Below are positions 9,501 to 18,235 of a stretch of DNA of 64,000 nt, one piece after another. The position numbers and the translations under genes are program-made. The DNA is from an uncultured Acidobacteriota bacterium. GTDB taxonomy: Bacteria > Acidobacteriota > Terriglobia > Bryobacterales > Bryobacteraceae. The stretch's first letter is position 1; each line of letters starts with the position of its first letter. Location: contig CADECY010000020.1 in assembly GCA_902825945.1 (NCBI GenBank), positions 12,755-76,754 on the forward strand. The letters are read 5' to 3'. The notes beneath the pieces are model-generated. The model had not been told where the DNA came from. It did not search any database and saw only the letters and a program-made list of their open reading frames with translations.

Positions 9501-9709
9501 ATCTCGAACCAGGGGACCACGAGGTGGTCCTCTCGATCGGATCGGCGCGAAGCCAGTCCGGTGTGACGATCACGGTCCGGGCGCGACCGCCGGCCGAAGA
9601 ATCCGCTGAGCGAACCAAAGCCCGATCGGGATCACGATCATGGCTACCCACGCGTCGACCGGTAGTCCTGAGTACTGAGTTTGACCGGAACGGAGCGGCA
9701 GCACGCTGA
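6566..9709 (+). CDS. SBBP-repeat beta-propeller protein with Solibacter-type C-terminal domain
   Basis: A 1047-residue secreted protein. A signal-like N-terminus is followed by a domain (about 70-275) common in SBBP proteins ('FEPNAGQAP', 'YRDVYPGIDAIYYG', 'DLVIDPVI'). Seven SBBP repeats follow (about 280-750), each of the form STYxGG...D...IAVDxxGNAYVTGxT, probably making one propeller. Residues about 770-1005 are a TIGR03437-like domain ('VNGSNLGPAQ', 'GTRVLFDGVAAPVFYAS', 'YSGGAYGQIAGLYRADVKLP'). The last 45 residues are Arg/Ser-rich and overlap the antisense Lgt-like gene by 140 bases. They look like read-through past a lost stop codon. The role is unknown; surface adhesion or binding is an inference. 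Confidence 0.8.
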   Translation: MRPNSHLLRHAAPAVLLALAAASIALRGGSPPDVPCDGKWVRKTVTETVTSCDGDESEVDVEKWFCIRGVTLPSSISFEPNAGQAPSEFDFVSRSRGFSVGLDDGGAELGLLDPDGTPARLRLHLDGSAEHSTPEGLEPLPGVANYLIGRDSSRWLTNIASYSKVRYRDVYPGIDAIYYGAEGELEHDFVVHPGADPSRIRMRFTGADSIQPDSDGSLAVSVNGLRVTWRRPVLYQLLAGRKVPVDGRYRIGGGHSVAFEVANYDRSADLVIDPVIAYVSYFGRSGTDAGGRVAVDAAGNAYTAGVTYDVFFPVTPGAPFVSKGNHGDILITKFNPSGSQVLYSTHIGGANSDGATAIAVDPAGNIYLTGTTDSDDYPVTPRAPKGFLQPPGALNDPGDCVVTKLNSTGNAIVYSTYFGGTRNETCYGIAVDSGGNAYVTGATRSNSIPVSDDAPQRSPRGDSDGFLFKLNPEGTGFVYSTLFGGARDDHGLAIALDAQGAAYVAGFTRSNFGFPITPGALQSTWGGTRSLSGTGDAFVLKLNPAGSQFVYSTYLGGDRDEAAIGITVDAQGSAYVTGNTISTNFRTTDGAYQREHKGLGGNNIFPGGDAFLAKLNPTGTGLVYSTLLGGARDDWGTSIAVDPAGNAYIGGSTLSSDFPTSQDAHQRRYGGTIAGTNFPTGDAFLAQLNPAGTALVYSTYIGGSGDEIGFGVAVDRVGGVYLAGSTMSPNLPVTPGAAQTAYGGTSRQVVPFGDVFMARFGTPIVDPNTPAIRTFGSAANGAAVSVAPGEWIIVNGSNLGPAQRADFTRAADGSVPTSVAGTRVLFDGVAAPVFYASAGSVQVAVPLAVAGKASTQVIVDVNGSRSAPLTIPVSAAKPTLFTANGQGNGQGTIVHLGDDSANGPENPAFPGDWVAITFTGGGQTSPPLVDGQPVSSEGAPLENPASVTIGGREVEVSYSGGAYGQIAGLYRADVKLPDDLEPGDHEVVLSIGSARSQSGVTITVRARPPAEESAERTKARSGSRSWLPTRRPVVLSTEFDRNGAAAR

Positions 9710-10328
9710 GCCGGAACAGCGGATAGATCACGAAGGTCAGCGCCGGATAGAACCCCGTCCGGCGCGGCTTTCGGTCGAGGAGCGCGAACCCGGCCGCCAT
9801 CGCGAACCAGAAGAGCATCTCGATCAGGCCCAGATCCCAACGCGCGCCATCGGGAAACGCGACGGCGAGCCAGTGCTCGCTCCGCTTCCCCGGATGGTCA
9901 TGGACGAGGAAGCATCCGATCCGCATCACGGCGCAACCGAGCGGCGCGCAGTAGACCGCGGCGTCGAACATCGGAGCCCCGGCGCTCGGCTCCGAGCGAT
10001 GCCAGAAACGGAACAGGATCCAGCCGAAGACGAAGCCGATCGTGCCGCCCATCGCGGAGAGCCCGTTCCACAGGTCCCGCAGCTTGATCCGTCCGGAGAG
10101 GAAACGCGCTGGCTCGTACACGGCGACCATCAGATGCGCGAACAGCAGCGCCGACACCGAGACGATCAGGCTCATGCGTCCGCCGAGTTCCGGCGAGAGT
10201 CCGCGCGCCGCCAGCCGCCGGAGAAACCGGTAGTGCATCACTGCGGCTCCGGTCAGGATCGCGATGAGAAACGGACCGACCATCACGCCGCCCACCGGAA
10301 TCGCCGGGACGCGGAAATAGGGAATCAC
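9570..10328 (-). CDS. Prolipoprotein diacylglyceryl transferase-like membrane protein lacking the catalytic His
   Basis: About 252 residues with roughly seven membrane segments. The GTG at 10328 is chosen because it lies 10 bases after the prfH stop; upstream codons in this frame are an Arg-rich shadow of prfH. Lgt features are visible: 'LWNGLSAMGGTIGF' corresponds to the HGGLIG motif and 'MRIGCFL' to the RxGNF motif. The His of the first motif is Met here (residue 93) and the Asn of the second is Cys (139), while the Arg (136) remains. Lgt transfers diacylglycerol to lipobox Cys, and this copy may be inactive or altered. It is the third gene of the rtcB-prfH operon, an unusual partner. Confidence 0.65.
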   Translation of the reverse strand: MIPYFRVPAIPVGGVMVGPFLIAILTGAAVMHYRFLRRLAARGLSPELGGRMSLIVSVSALLFAHLMVAVYEPARFLSGRIKLRDLWNGLSAMGGTIGFVFGWILFRFWHRSEPSAGAPMFDAAVYCAPLGCAVMRIGCFLVHDHPGKRSEHWLAVAFPDGARWDLGLIEMLFWFAMAAGFALLDRKPRRTGFYPALTFVIYPLFRLSVLPLRSGQTQYSGLPVDAWVAMIVIPIGLWFAQRILRPAVAPGP

Positions 10329-10338
10329 GCGATCAGTA

Positions 10339-10953
10339 TCACACGCCGCCTCGCAACACGCGGACTGGATTCCCTCGCTCGAGATCGTGGTGCGCTTTCC
10401 AGCGATCTTTCCTCGACCGGTCCTGCTCGGCCGAATCCCGATCCGCGATCCTGGCAGCCAGCCGCGCGAGCGCCAATGCCCGATTCCGGTGCTGCGACCT
10501 CTCCTCCGATGCCGACGCCTGCAAGCCCGTCGGCACATGCGTGACCCGCACTGCGGACTCGGTCCGGTTGACGTGCTGCCCACCCGGACCGCTCGCCCGC
10601 ATCGTCTCCCAGCGCACATCGATCGCGCGGAATCGCGTCTCCTCCACGGGCTCGAGGATCTCGACTCCCACGAACCAGTTCTTGCGCGCGTGATCCGGAC
10701 GGAACGGGCTCCGCGCGATCCATTGCACGGTTCCGCGCCACGACGAGGCGAACTCCGCTGCGCGTTCGCCCACGAGCGAGAGCAGGGCCGAATTCGCGGT
10801 ACCGGACTCCGGTCCGGCCTCGATCTCGATGCAACGCGCCTCGACGTCGGCCTCGGCGGCTTCGGTGATGATCCGCTCCATCACCTTCACCACCGCGAGC
10901 GCGCACTCGGCCGGACCCTGGCCCGCCGAGATCTGCAGCCACGGCGAACTCAT
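10339..10953 (-). CDS. prfH: Peptide chain release factor homologue PrfH
   Basis: A 204-residue class-I release-factor-like protein. The GGQ peptidyl-hydrolysis motif is at residues 124-126 ('[20 protein letters not shown]'), followed by the Arg-rich C-terminal helix. It lacks the codon-reading domain of RF1/RF2, as PrfH proteins do. The ATG at 10953 overlaps the TGA of rtcB as ATGA, so the two are translationally coupled. From the literature on RtcB2-PrfH pairs, PrfH releases peptides from ribosomes damaged in the decoding centre so that RtcB can reseal the 16S rRNA. That role is inferred here from gene pairing. Confidence 0.85.
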   Translation of the reverse strand: MSSPWLQISAGQGPAECALAVVKVMERIITEAAEADVEARCIEIEAGPESGTANSALLSLVGERAAEFASSWRGTVQWIARSPFRPDHARKNWFVGVEILEPVEETRFRAIDVRWETMRASGPGGQHVNRTESAVRVTHVPTGLQASASEERSQHRNRALALARLAARIADRDSAEQDRSRKDRWKAHHDLERGNPVRVLRGGV

Positions 10954-12116
10954 CGCCGCACCTTGTAGGTCACGAGCGGACGCAGGATGGCGATCGGTTG
11001 CGCCAGTCCATGCCGGATCAAATCCTCGATCACCGACGTGATGTTCTTGTAGGCTTGCGGCGCCTCCTCGTAGAGCAGTTCGCGATCCTCGCAGATGACA
11101 TGGCTGCCCAACTGCGTTCGCTGGAGGTCCTTGACCGTGAAGCGGCCCTCGAGCTTGCCGCGGCACTCGGTCCGCGACCACTTCCGGCCGGCGCCATGCG
11201 CGAGCGAGTATGCGGCGCGCGCGGCGCCGGGCAACGGCATCATGAGGTAGGAGAACGCACCGCGCGAACCCGGCACCAACACCGGGCCCTGCGTCGACGG
11301 TGCGGCTCCCTTTCGGTGGATCCAGCTATCGCGGCCTTCCACTTCACGCCGTTCTACCCAGTTGTGGCAAATCGACGTGATCCGCGTCCCGCGAGTGTCG
11401 AGTTGCTCGAAGATCCGATCGGCGATCAGTTCGCGGTTCGCCTCGGCCCACCGAATGGCATCGTCGTGCCGCATGAGGTAGTGATCCCAGCTTCCCGTGG
11501 GCAGCCCCGCGGCGCCGTACCGATCCGTGTGCATGCGCAGAATTGCTTCGCCGAGTCCGCGCGATCCGCTGTGGACGCAGAGATACGCGCTATCCGGCGT
11601 GATGCCGAGTTCTTCGCAGCGGGCGGCGTCGACGATCGCCTCCACGGCTTGCAACTCCGCGAAGTGATTTCCGCCGCCGATGGTTCCAAGCGCGTCCTCG
11701 AAGCCCGTTTTCGCGATCCCACGATCGGCGAGGAATCGCGCCGCGTCACCTGACCACGGGCGGTCGAGGTGGCGCAGCTTGTTGGCCCAAGCCTCGCGTT
11801 TCGGCTTACGGCCGTCGAGCCCTGTGCGATAGAGCGCGATCCCACAGCCGATGTCGTTGCCCACCAGCGTGGGGTAGATCCAGCCGTCCGACACGAAGGC
11901 GCCGCCGATGGGCGCGACTTTGCCGGGATGCAGGTCCGGCAGCCCGGCCGCGAGACGCATGCCGGGCAGCGAGGCGGTCTTCTCCAGTTGGGTCACCGCC
12001 GACCCTTCAATCCATGAATTCGGAGACGCAAACAGACGGACTTCTCCGCGTGGAGTCAGTTCCGCTCGTTGCGCCTCGTGACCCGCCGGAATGGACGGGT
12101 TGCGTGAGAGCGTCAA
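10950..12116 (-). CDS. rtcB: RNA ligase RtcB (RtcB2 type)
   Basis: A 388-residue RNA-splicing ligase that joins 2',3'-cyclic phosphate or 3'-phosphate ends to 5'-OH ends using GTP and Mn2+. Key motifs are present in order: NDIGCG with the metal Cys91, GTIGGGNHF (144-152), HSGSRGLG (182-189), HNWVER with His251, HRKGA (267-271) and HGAGR (307-311) carrying the guanylated His307. The length fits the short PrfH-linked RtcB group. The start is TTG at 12116 with AAAGGA about nine bases upstream. The gene leads the operon rtcB-prfH-(Lgt-like). No rtcA or rtcR is adjacent. Confidence 0.9.
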   Translation of the reverse strand: MTLSRNPSIPAGHEAQRAELTPRGEVRLFASPNSWIEGSAVTQLEKTASLPGMRLAAGLPDLHPGKVAPIGGAFVSDGWIYPTLVGNDIGCGIALYRTGLDGRKPKREAWANKLRHLDRPWSGDAARFLADRGIAKTGFEDALGTIGGGNHFAELQAVEAIVDAARCEELGITPDSAYLCVHSGSRGLGEAILRMHTDRYGAAGLPTGSWDHYLMRHDDAIRWAEANRELIADRIFEQLDTRGTRITSICHNWVERREVEGRDSWIHRKGAAPSTQGPVLVPGSRGAFSYLMMPLPGAARAAYSLAHGAGRKWSRTECRGKLEGRFTVKDLQRTQLGSHVICEDRELLYEEAPQAYKNITSVIEDLIRHGLAQPIAILRPLVTYKVRR

Positions 12117-12163
12117 GCTCGATGTTCCTTTCTCGATGTCCTGTTAATGAGGTGGACGGGTCG

Positions 12164-12181
12164 CGAGTGGTAGACCACTCG
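12164..12181 (-). promoter_or_regulatory. Hairpin in the presumed rtcB leader
   Basis: A perfect 7-bp inverted repeat (CGAGTGG, loop TAGA, CCACTCG) lies about 50 bases upstream of the rtcB start and downstream of a TATACT hexamer on the same strand (12231-12236). If that hexamer is the -10, the hairpin is inside the transcript leader. There is no U-run, so it is not an ordinary terminator. A regulatory role is only inferred. Confidence 0.4.
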
Positions 12182-12230
12182 TAGCTAACGTGGAAAGGAA
12201 ATTGAAGTGACGGACTAACAGAATACCCGA

Positions 12231-12236
12231 AGTATA
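12231..12236 (-). promoter_or_regulatory. Possible -10 element of the rtcB operon
   Basis: TATACT on the minus strand about 115 bases upstream of rtcB. No good -35 lies 16-18 bases further up, so an activator would be needed or the call is wrong. No sigma-54 -24/-12 pattern was found, although rtcB genes elsewhere are often sigma-54 driven. Confidence 0.3.
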
Positions 12237-12257
12237 ACGGACTTGGCAAGACCTGAT

Positions 12258-12277
12258 CGGTTAACTGCGGTTAACTG
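12258..12277. repeat. Tandem 10-bp repeat containing GTTAAC palindromes
   Basis: CGGTTAACTG occurs twice head to tail. Each copy has the palindrome GTTAAC at its centre, spaced exactly one helical turn apart, 20-45 bases upstream of the possible rtcB -10. The arrangement suits a dimeric or tetrameric DNA-binding protein. No regulator gene is adjacent. Confidence 0.4.
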
Positions 12278-12297
12278 GGTTGTCGAAATTCGCGCCC

Positions 12298-13272
12298 TCA
12301 GCCTCGTTTCGAGGTTCGCGCGGTAACCAACTCGGCCAATGCCCGCCGGACCTGCTCCCGCGTCCGGGCCCTGGTGATCGCCACGATCAGCCGGTTCGCT
12401 GTTTCCTGGTCCCGCACCTCAGCCAAGCCGGGCATCGGACCGATGTCCGGAAACCGCGCCTCCGCCATCATGCGGACCGCTTCGGCCAATCCGGTCTGCA
12501 TTCCGGTCTGAATTCCTGTCTGAATTCCTGTCTGAATTCCGGCCCGGACGCCCTCCTTGCGCCCCTTGGCGATCAGGTCCCGCCCGACCCAAGTCATTTC
12601 GGCGATCTCGCGTGTTTCCTTTGCGAACAGCATCTCGAACTCCTTGACTCCCTTCTTATCGTAAACGTACGCCATGTTCACCAGCAACTGGCTGATCAAC
12701 TCCTCGTCGCCTTCGCGCTTCAGCCGCTCGGCGGCCGCCGTCAGTTCCGCCCGATCGTGCCGGGTGAGCGGCAACAGCGGTAGCACCGAGGCGCGCTGGA
12801 GTTCCAGAAGCTCCCGGCCCGGAATTTCCCAGGTCATCCGGTAGCGGATATCGAGATAGGTCCGCAGCGCACCTCGCAAACGCCGGAATTCGGGCGGAAG
12901 TCTCCGCGGAAGATCTCTTGGCAGCGCGATCATCACCGTCGTCCGGATATCGTACTGGCGCAACTCCGGTACGGTCGAGATCAGCATCGCGCGCACGGTG
13001 ATCTCCTCGATATCGCGAGCCTTCCAGCTCGCCAGCGACTCCACATGTTCCAGCCGCGCCGCCCGGCCCCGCCGCACGATGAACAAGTGGTCGGCGATTT
13101 TCTGGGGAGCCACCAGCTCCCGTTCCCAAGGCACGACGGTAGCCTTTTCGTGGAGCAACAAGCAACCCGCGAGATGGAGGAAGGCTCGCCGGTCGCGCGC
13201 CGCCATCCGCTTCGATCCATGATCCAGAGATCCCATACTGTATTGGTAGGAATCGCACGCCCGGAATCTCAC
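12298..13272 (-). CDS. Rpn/PD-(D/E)XK-transposase-like family protein, nuclease motif degenerate
   Basis: A 324-residue protein (the second or third Met, residues 14 or 23, could be the true start). Its order of features follows the Rpn (recombination-promoting nuclease) type: an N-terminal 'SLDHGSK' helix, a short beta block 'ADHLFIVRRGRAARLEHVES', a 'DIEEITVRAMLIS' helix, a middle 'ELISQLLVNMAYVYDKKG' segment and a C-terminal 'GRKEGVRAGIQTG' repeat tail. The usual nuclease residues in the E-F-Q strand are replaced by HVES, so cleavage activity is doubtful. Residues about 236-251 are the four-residue repeat GIQT, mirrored by a 12-base DNA repeat. No transposon ends were seen. Confidence 0.6.
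   Translation of the reverse strand: MRFRACDSYQYSMGSLDHGSKRMAARDRRAFLHLAGCLLLHEKATVVPWERELVAPQKIADHLFIVRRGRAARLEHVESLASWKARDIEEITVRAMLISTVPELRQYDIRTTVMIALPRDLPRRLPPEFRRLRGALRTYLDIRYRMTWEIPGRELLELQRASVLPLLPLTRHDRAELTAAAERLKREGDEELISQLLVNMAYVYDKKGVKEFEMLFAKETREIAEMTWVGRDLIAKGRKEGVRAGIQTGIQTGIQTGMQTGLAEAVRMMAEARFPDIGPMPGLAEVRDQETANRLIVAITRARTREQVRRALAELVTARTSKRG
12491..12538. repeat. 12-bp coding minisatellite (GIQT repeats)
   Basis: Four consecutive 12-base units of the form CC(G/T)GTCTG(A/C)ATT lie inside the Rpn-like gene and encode repeated GIQT/GMQT tetrapeptides on the minus strand. Units 3 and 4 are identical, which suggests recent slippage. Copy number may vary between strains without breaking the frame. 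Confidence 0.8.
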
Positions 13273-13540
13273 CCGCGTTTGCGGAGGTGGTCGCGCTTTC
13301 CTTGTCGATCTCGACTGGTACCCAGCGTCTCATCCGGCGGAAGTACGTCATGTTTCAGCGGAAACCGTCTTCGTTCGGCGGGTCTAAAGCCTCACCATAC
13401 GGCCAGCGGCTTGTCCCACCTCAAATGGTACGCCCTCGTTTCCGTGCTCCAATCCCTTGTTGCCATTCTGTAACAATGGCGGCCGAGCCCAGAACAGATA
13501 CTATTAGAAAAACAGATACAGATTGCAGAGCACGTTCCAC
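13273..13540. other. Intergenic region upstream of gltB
   Basis: About 270 bases between the divergent Rpn-like gene and the gltB promoter with no coding sequence that I can support. It holds a 6-bp inverted repeat (GCCATT, 7-base loop, AATGGC; 13462-13480) and a direct repeat of AACAGATAC (13493-13501 and 13511-13519, start to start 18 bases) about 22 bases upstream of the -35 element. Either could be a regulator site. Confidence 0.5.
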
Positions 13541-13569
13541 TTGCCTAATAGTTCGTTTGGCGCTATACT
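13541..13569 (+). promoter_or_regulatory. Sigma-70-type promoter of gltBD
   Basis: TTGCCT (-35, 13541-13546) and TATACT (-10, 13564-13569) are separated by exactly 17 bases. The predicted start near 13576 leaves a leader of about 58 bases before the gltB ATG at 13634. This is the best promoter match in the window. Confidence 0.7.
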
Positions 13570-13633
13570 GTCCCCTACCAGCACTGTTCCCAGACCTCCC
13601 TCCACACGTGCTGTCCCCCCAAGGACTACCTCC

Positions 13634-16600
13634 ATGAGCGACACCTTTAGAACCTTCGGCCTGCCTCCCAAGCAAGGAATGTACGACCCGAGCTTCGAGC
13701 GCGACGCTTGCGGCATGGGATTCGTCGCCAACATCAGCGGGGAAGCCTCGCACTCGATCATCGAACAAGGCATCCAGATCCTGATCAACCTCACCCACCG
13801 CGGCGCCTGTGGTTGCGACCCCGACACCGGAGACGGCGCGGGCGTACTCATCCAGGTGCCGCATGCCTTCTTCAAGCGTGAGTGCGCCGATATCGGCTTC
13901 CAAATCCCCGACCCCGGCAAATACGGGGTCGGGATGGTCTTCTGCCCAGTCGACAAGCAGTCGCGCCTCCAAGTGGAAGGGATCGTCGAACGGATCGCGC
14001 AGGAAGAGGGTCTCGATGTCCTCGGCTGGCGCGACACCCCGATCAATGCCGACGCGATCGGCCGCTTGGCCCGTTCCGAGCAGCCATACATCCAGCAGAT
14101 CTTCCTCGCCCCGCGCGCTGAGATGACGGCGGATGCGCTGGATCGTAAGCTCTATATCGTCCGCAAACGTGCCGAAAACGAGATCGCCAAAGAGGACTTC
14201 CACGAGAAGGAATTCTTCTACATCCCGTCGCTCTCCACGCGCACCATCGTCTACAAGGGACTTCTGCTTGCGCCCCAGATCTCGGCCTTCTACAAGGATC
14301 TCGCTGACCCGGAACTGGTGAGCGCGCTCTGCCTCGTCCACCAGCGATTCTCCACCAACACCTTCCCCACATGGAAGCTCGCCCATCCGTTCCGCTTCAT
14401 TTGCCACAACGGCGAAATCAACACCGTGCGCGGCAACATCAACTGGATGACCGCCCGCGAGAAGGTGCTGGCCTCCGAACTCTGGAATGGCGAGATGAAG
14501 CACGTTTACCCGGTGATCGCGCCCGGTGGTTCCGATTCGGCCAGCTTCGACAACGCGGCCGAAATGCTCTATCTCTCTGGCCGCAGCCTTCCGCACGTCT
14601 TGGCGATGCTGATTCCCGAAGCCTGGGATCACGATCCCACGATGAACGATGAGAAGCGAGCTTTCTACGAATATCACGCCTCGCTCATGGAGCCGTGGGA
14701 CGGCCCCGCCGCCATCGCCTTCACGGATGGTAACGTCATCGGCGCCACGCTCGACCGCAATGGACTCCGCCCCGCTCGCTGGCTGGTCACCCATGACGGT
14801 CTGCTCATCATGTCCTCGGAAACCGGCGTCCTCCCGGTCGAACCTGAGAACGTCAAGATGAAGGGCCGCCTCCAGCCCGGCAAGATGCTGCTGTGCGATC
14901 TCAGCCAAAAGCGCATCATCCCCGACGAGGAGATGAAGCAGCAGTTCTGGTCCCGCCAGCCCTACCGCGAATGGATCAAGCAGCAACAGATCACGCTCGA
15001 TCATTTGCCCGAACCGCCTCGTTGGCATCCCACGGACTTCGACACGATCCTCAACCGCCAGCGCTGCTTCGGCTACACCGACGAAGATCTGAAGTTCATC
15101 ATCGGACCAATGTGTCACAAGGGCGAAGAGCCCATCGGCTCCATGGGTACCGATACGCCGCTTGCGTGCCTCTCAGACAAGCCGCAGCCGCTGTTCCATT
15201 ACTTCAAACAGTTGTTCGCGCAGGTCACCAATCCGGCGATCGACCCGATTCGGGAAGAACTGGTGATGTCGCTGTGCAGCTACATCGGCAACGAGCGCAA
15301 CATCCTCGCCGAAACCGCCGAGCACTGCCATACGCTGAAGCTCCCCCACCCGATCCTCACCAATCACGACCTCGAGAAGCTACGCCGCCTGTCGCAAGGC
15401 GATTTCCTCGCCACCACGCTCAATGCGCTCTTCCGTGCCGATGGCGGCGAACGCGAACTCGAGCGCAGCGTCGATGCGCTGTGCCGCCGTGCGTCGTGGG
15501 CGATCAAAAGCGGCTATAGCGTGCTCGTCCTCTCCGATCGTGGGGCCGACGAGGACTACGCTCCCATCCCTAGTCTGCTCTCGCTCTCGGCCGTGCACCA
15601 CCACCTGATCCGCGAAGGTACACGCACGCAAGTCGCGCTCATCGTGGAGTCCGGCGAGCCGCGCGAAGTGCATCATTTCTGTCTGCTGATCGGATACGGT
15701 GCGAGCGCGGTCAATCCCTACCTTGCCATCGAAACCATCGAGGACATGCACCGTCAGGGTCTGTTCCCGAAGGACGTTACTTTCGACGCCGCGCTCAAGA
15801 ACTACAAGAAATCCGTGCAGAAGGGCCTGCTGAAGGTCTTTTCCAAGATGGGCATCTCCACGCTCCAGAGCTATCGCGGCGCCCAGGTCTTCGAAGCCAT
15901 CGGACTCAACCAGAAGGTCATCGACAAGTACTTCACCGGGACCTCCACCCGCATCGAGGGCGTCGGTCTCGAAGTGCTGGCCGAAGAGGCTCGCCGCAAG
16001 CACGCGCTCGCCTTCTCCAAGGTCACCGAAGTAGACACGGAACTGCCGGTGGGCGGAAATTACCAATACCGCCTCCGGGGCGAGTATCATCTGCTCAACC
16101 CCACGACGATCAGCAAACTCCAGCACGCGGTCAAACAGCAGAGTTACGCGACATACGAGGACTACGCCAAGGCGATCAACGATCAAAGCCGCGAACTCTG
16201 CACGCTTCGCGGACTCATGGAGTTCAAGAACGCCGCCACGCCTGTCCCGCTCGAGGAAGTGGAACCCGCGAAAGACATCGTCCGCCGCTTCGCCACGGGC
16301 GCCATGTCGTTCGGCTCAATTTCGAAGGAAGCCCACGAAACGCTCGCGATCGCGATGAACCGCATGGGTGGGCGCTCCAACACGGGCGAGGGCGGGGAAG
16401 ACGAAGAACGCTTCCAGCGCGACCCGAATGGCGATCTCCGCCGCTCGTCGATCAAACAGGTCGCTTCCGGCCGGTTCGGCGTCACGTCCAACTATCTCGC
16501 GAACGCCGACGAGCTGCAGATCAAAGTGGCCCAGGGCGCCAAGCCCGGCGAGGGCGGCCAGCTTCCCGGACACAAAGTGGATGAGACCATCGCGCGTGTC

Positions 16601-18232
16601 CGCCACTCGATTCCCGGTGTCGGACTCGTCTCGCCGCCTCCGCACCACGACATCTACTCGATCGAAGATCTCGCCCAGTTGATCTACGATCTCAAGAACG
16701 CCAACACCTCCGCGCGCATCTCGGTGAAGCTCGTCTCCGAAGTGGGCGTGGGCATCGTCGCGGCGGGCGTCGCCAAGGCGCATGCCGATGTCGTGCTGAT
16801 CTCGGGGGACACCGGTGGTACCGGAGCCTCTCCGCTCACCTCGCTCAAGCACGCGGGCATTCCCTGGGAACTCGGCCTCGCCGAAACCCAGCAGGTGCTC
16901 GTGATGAACGACCTTCGCAGCCGGATCATCGTCCAGACCGACGGCAAGCTTTGCACCGGCCGTGACGTGGCGATCGCGGCACTGCTGGGCGCCGAGGAGT
17001 TCGGATTCTCGACCGTGCCGCTCATCACACTGGGCTGCATCATGATGCGGAAGTGCCACCTGAACACCTGCCCGGTCGGCATCGCGACGCAGGACCCGCG
17101 CCTCCGCGCCAAGTTCGAGGGCAAGCCCGAGCAGGTCATCAACTTCTTCTTCTTCGTCGCCGAGGAGATGCGCCGCATCATGGCGCAACTCGGTTTCCGA
17201 AAGGTGGACGAGATGATCGGCCGCGTGGACAAGCTCGAAATGCGCCCCGCGGTCGATCACTGGAAGGCCAAGGGGCTCGATTTCTCCCAGATCCTCTTCA
17301 GCCCGCCCGTGCCGAAGCGCGTTGCCCGCCGCTGCACCACCAAACAGGATCACGGACTCGAGCAGGCGCTCGATCACCAAATTCTCGAACTCGCCAAGGA
17401 CGCGATCGACAACAAGACTCCGGTCCGCTTCGATCTGCCGATCCGCAATGTCCATCGCACGGTCGGCACCATGATGAGCGGCGTGATCGCGAAAAAGCAT
17501 GGCTCGGCCGGCCTGCCCGAAGATACGATCAAGATCCACTTCAGCGGATCAGCCGGACAGAGCTTCGGCGCGTTTCTGTCGCAGGGCGTTACGCTCGAAC
17601 TCGAGGGTGACGCCAACGATTACACCGGCAAGGGACTCTCGGGCGGGCGCCTCATCGTCTATCCGCCAAAGGGCTCCAACTTCGTCGCCTCCGACAATAT
17701 CATCGTCGGCAACGTGGCCCTCTACGGTGCCACATCGGGCGAAGCCTTCTTCAACGGAATGGCTGGCGAACGCTTCTGCGTCCGGAACTCGGGCGCCACG
17801 GCGGTGGTGGAAAGCGTCGGCGATCACGGCTGCGAGTACATGACCAAAGGACTCGCCGTCATCCTTGGACCCACGGGCCGCAACTTTGCTGCCGGTATGT
17901 CCGGCGGCATCGCGTACGTGCTCGATGAAACCGGTGACTTCGTCAAGACGCAATGCAACAAGGCGGGTGTTGATCTCGAGCCGGTCATGGAGACGGACGA
18001 TATCCTCCTCCTCCAGAACCTGATCCGCAAGCACCGCGAACATACGGGTAGCGTGCGCGCGCAGGAGATCCTCGACAACTGGGCCCGCGTGCTGCCGAAA
18101 TTCATCAAGGTCTTCCCGCACGAGTTCAAACGCGTGCTCGGCAAGGCCCGCGCGGCGGCGCCCGAGACCAAGTCCGCGCCACCGCCACCTCCCCCGGCCG
18201 ATCCGGCACGTCCGGGAGTCCACGGAGATTAA
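13634..18232 (+). CDS. gltB: Glutamate synthase (NADPH) large subunit
   Basis: A 1532-residue alpha subunit of GOGAT, which converts glutamine plus 2-oxoglutarate to two glutamates. The ATG at 13634 has AAGGA eight bases upstream, so the longer frame from 13523 is rejected. Cys26 in 'RDACGMGF' is the Ntn-hydrolase nucleophile exposed after removal of a short propeptide. The central and FMN domains follow ('[15 protein letters not shown]', 'GEGGQLPG', '[15 protein letters not shown]'). The 3Fe-4S cysteines are in '[18 protein letters not shown]', and the C-terminal GXGXG beta-helix ends the protein. gltD follows after three bases. Confidence 0.97.
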   Translation: MSDTFRTFGLPPKQGMYDPSFERDACGMGFVANISGEASHSIIEQGIQILINLTHRGACGCDPDTGDGAGVLIQVPHAFFKRECADIGFQIPDPGKYGVGMVFCPVDKQSRLQVEGIVERIAQEEGLDVLGWRDTPINADAIGRLARSEQPYIQQIFLAPRAEMTADALDRKLYIVRKRAENEIAKEDFHEKEFFYIPSLSTRTIVYKGLLLAPQISAFYKDLADPELVSALCLVHQRFSTNTFPTWKLAHPFRFICHNGEINTVRGNINWMTAREKVLASELWNGEMKHVYPVIAPGGSDSASFDNAAEMLYLSGRSLPHVLAMLIPEAWDHDPTMNDEKRAFYEYHASLMEPWDGPAAIAFTDGNVIGATLDRNGLRPARWLVTHDGLLIMSSETGVLPVEPENVKMKGRLQPGKMLLCDLSQKRIIPDEEMKQQFWSRQPYREWIKQQQITLDHLPEPPRWHPTDFDTILNRQRCFGYTDEDLKFIIGPMCHKGEEPIGSMGTDTPLACLSDKPQPLFHYFKQLFAQVTNPAIDPIREELVMSLCSYIGNERNILAETAEHCHTLKLPHPILTNHDLEKLRRLSQGDFLATTLNALFRADGGERELERSVDALCRRASWAIKSGYSVLVLSDRGADEDYAPIPSLLSLSAVHHHLIREGTRTQVALIVESGEPREVHHFCLLIGYGASAVNPYLAIETIEDMHRQGLFPKDVTFDAALKNYKKSVQKGLLKVFSKMGISTLQSYRGAQVFEAIGLNQKVIDKYFTGTSTRIEGVGLEVLAEEARRKHALAFSKVTEVDTELPVGGNYQYRLRGEYHLLNPTTISKLQHAVKQQSYATYEDYAKAINDQSRELCTLRGLMEFKNAATPVPLEEVEPAKDIVRRFATGAMSFGSISKEAHETLAIAMNRMGGRSNTGEGGEDEERFQRDPNGDLRRSSIKQVASGRFGVTSNYLANADELQIKVAQGAKPGEGGQLPGHKVDETIARVRHSIPGVGLVSPPPHHDIYSIEDLAQLIYDLKNANTSARISVKLVSEVGVGIVAAGVAKAHADVVLISGDTGGTGASPLTSLKHAGIPWELGLAETQQVLVMNDLRSRIIVQTDGKLCTGRDVAIAALLGAEEFGFSTVPLITLGCIMMRKCHLNTCPVGIATQDPRLRAKFEGKPEQVINFFFFVAEEMRRIMAQLGFRKVDEMIGRVDKLEMRPAVDHWKAKGLDFSQILFSPPVPKRVARRCTTKQDHGLEQALDHQILELAKDAIDNKTPVRFDLPIRNVHRTVGTMMSGVIAKKHGSAGLPEDTIKIHFSGSAGQSFGAFLSQGVTLELEGDANDYTGKGLSGGRLIVYPPKGSNFVASDNIIVGNVALYGATSGEAFFNGMAGERFCVRNSGATAVVESVGDHGCEYMTKGLAVILGPTGRNFAAGMSGGIAYVLDETGDFVKTQCNKAGVDLEPVMETDDILLLQNLIRKHREHTGSVRAQEILDNWARVLPKFIKVFPHEFKRVLGKARAAAPETKSAPPPPPPADPARPGVHGD

Positions 18233-18235
18233 TGG

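Noticed and set aside
9710-10619. Longer start for the Lgt-like gene at 10619
   Set aside because: The extra 97 residues are an Arg-rich shadow of prfH. The GTG at 10328 has the right operon spacing.
12258-12277. Tandem repeat considered as a CRISPR or attachment-site remnant
   Set aside because: There are only two 10-bp units with no spacer, no cas genes and no integrase nearby.
13421-15118. Long open frame antisense to gltB (565 codons)
   Set aside because: It lies wholly opposite an unmistakable gltB. Strong GC-ended codon bias leaves stop-free antisense frames throughout this genome, and no family motif or ribosome site is present.
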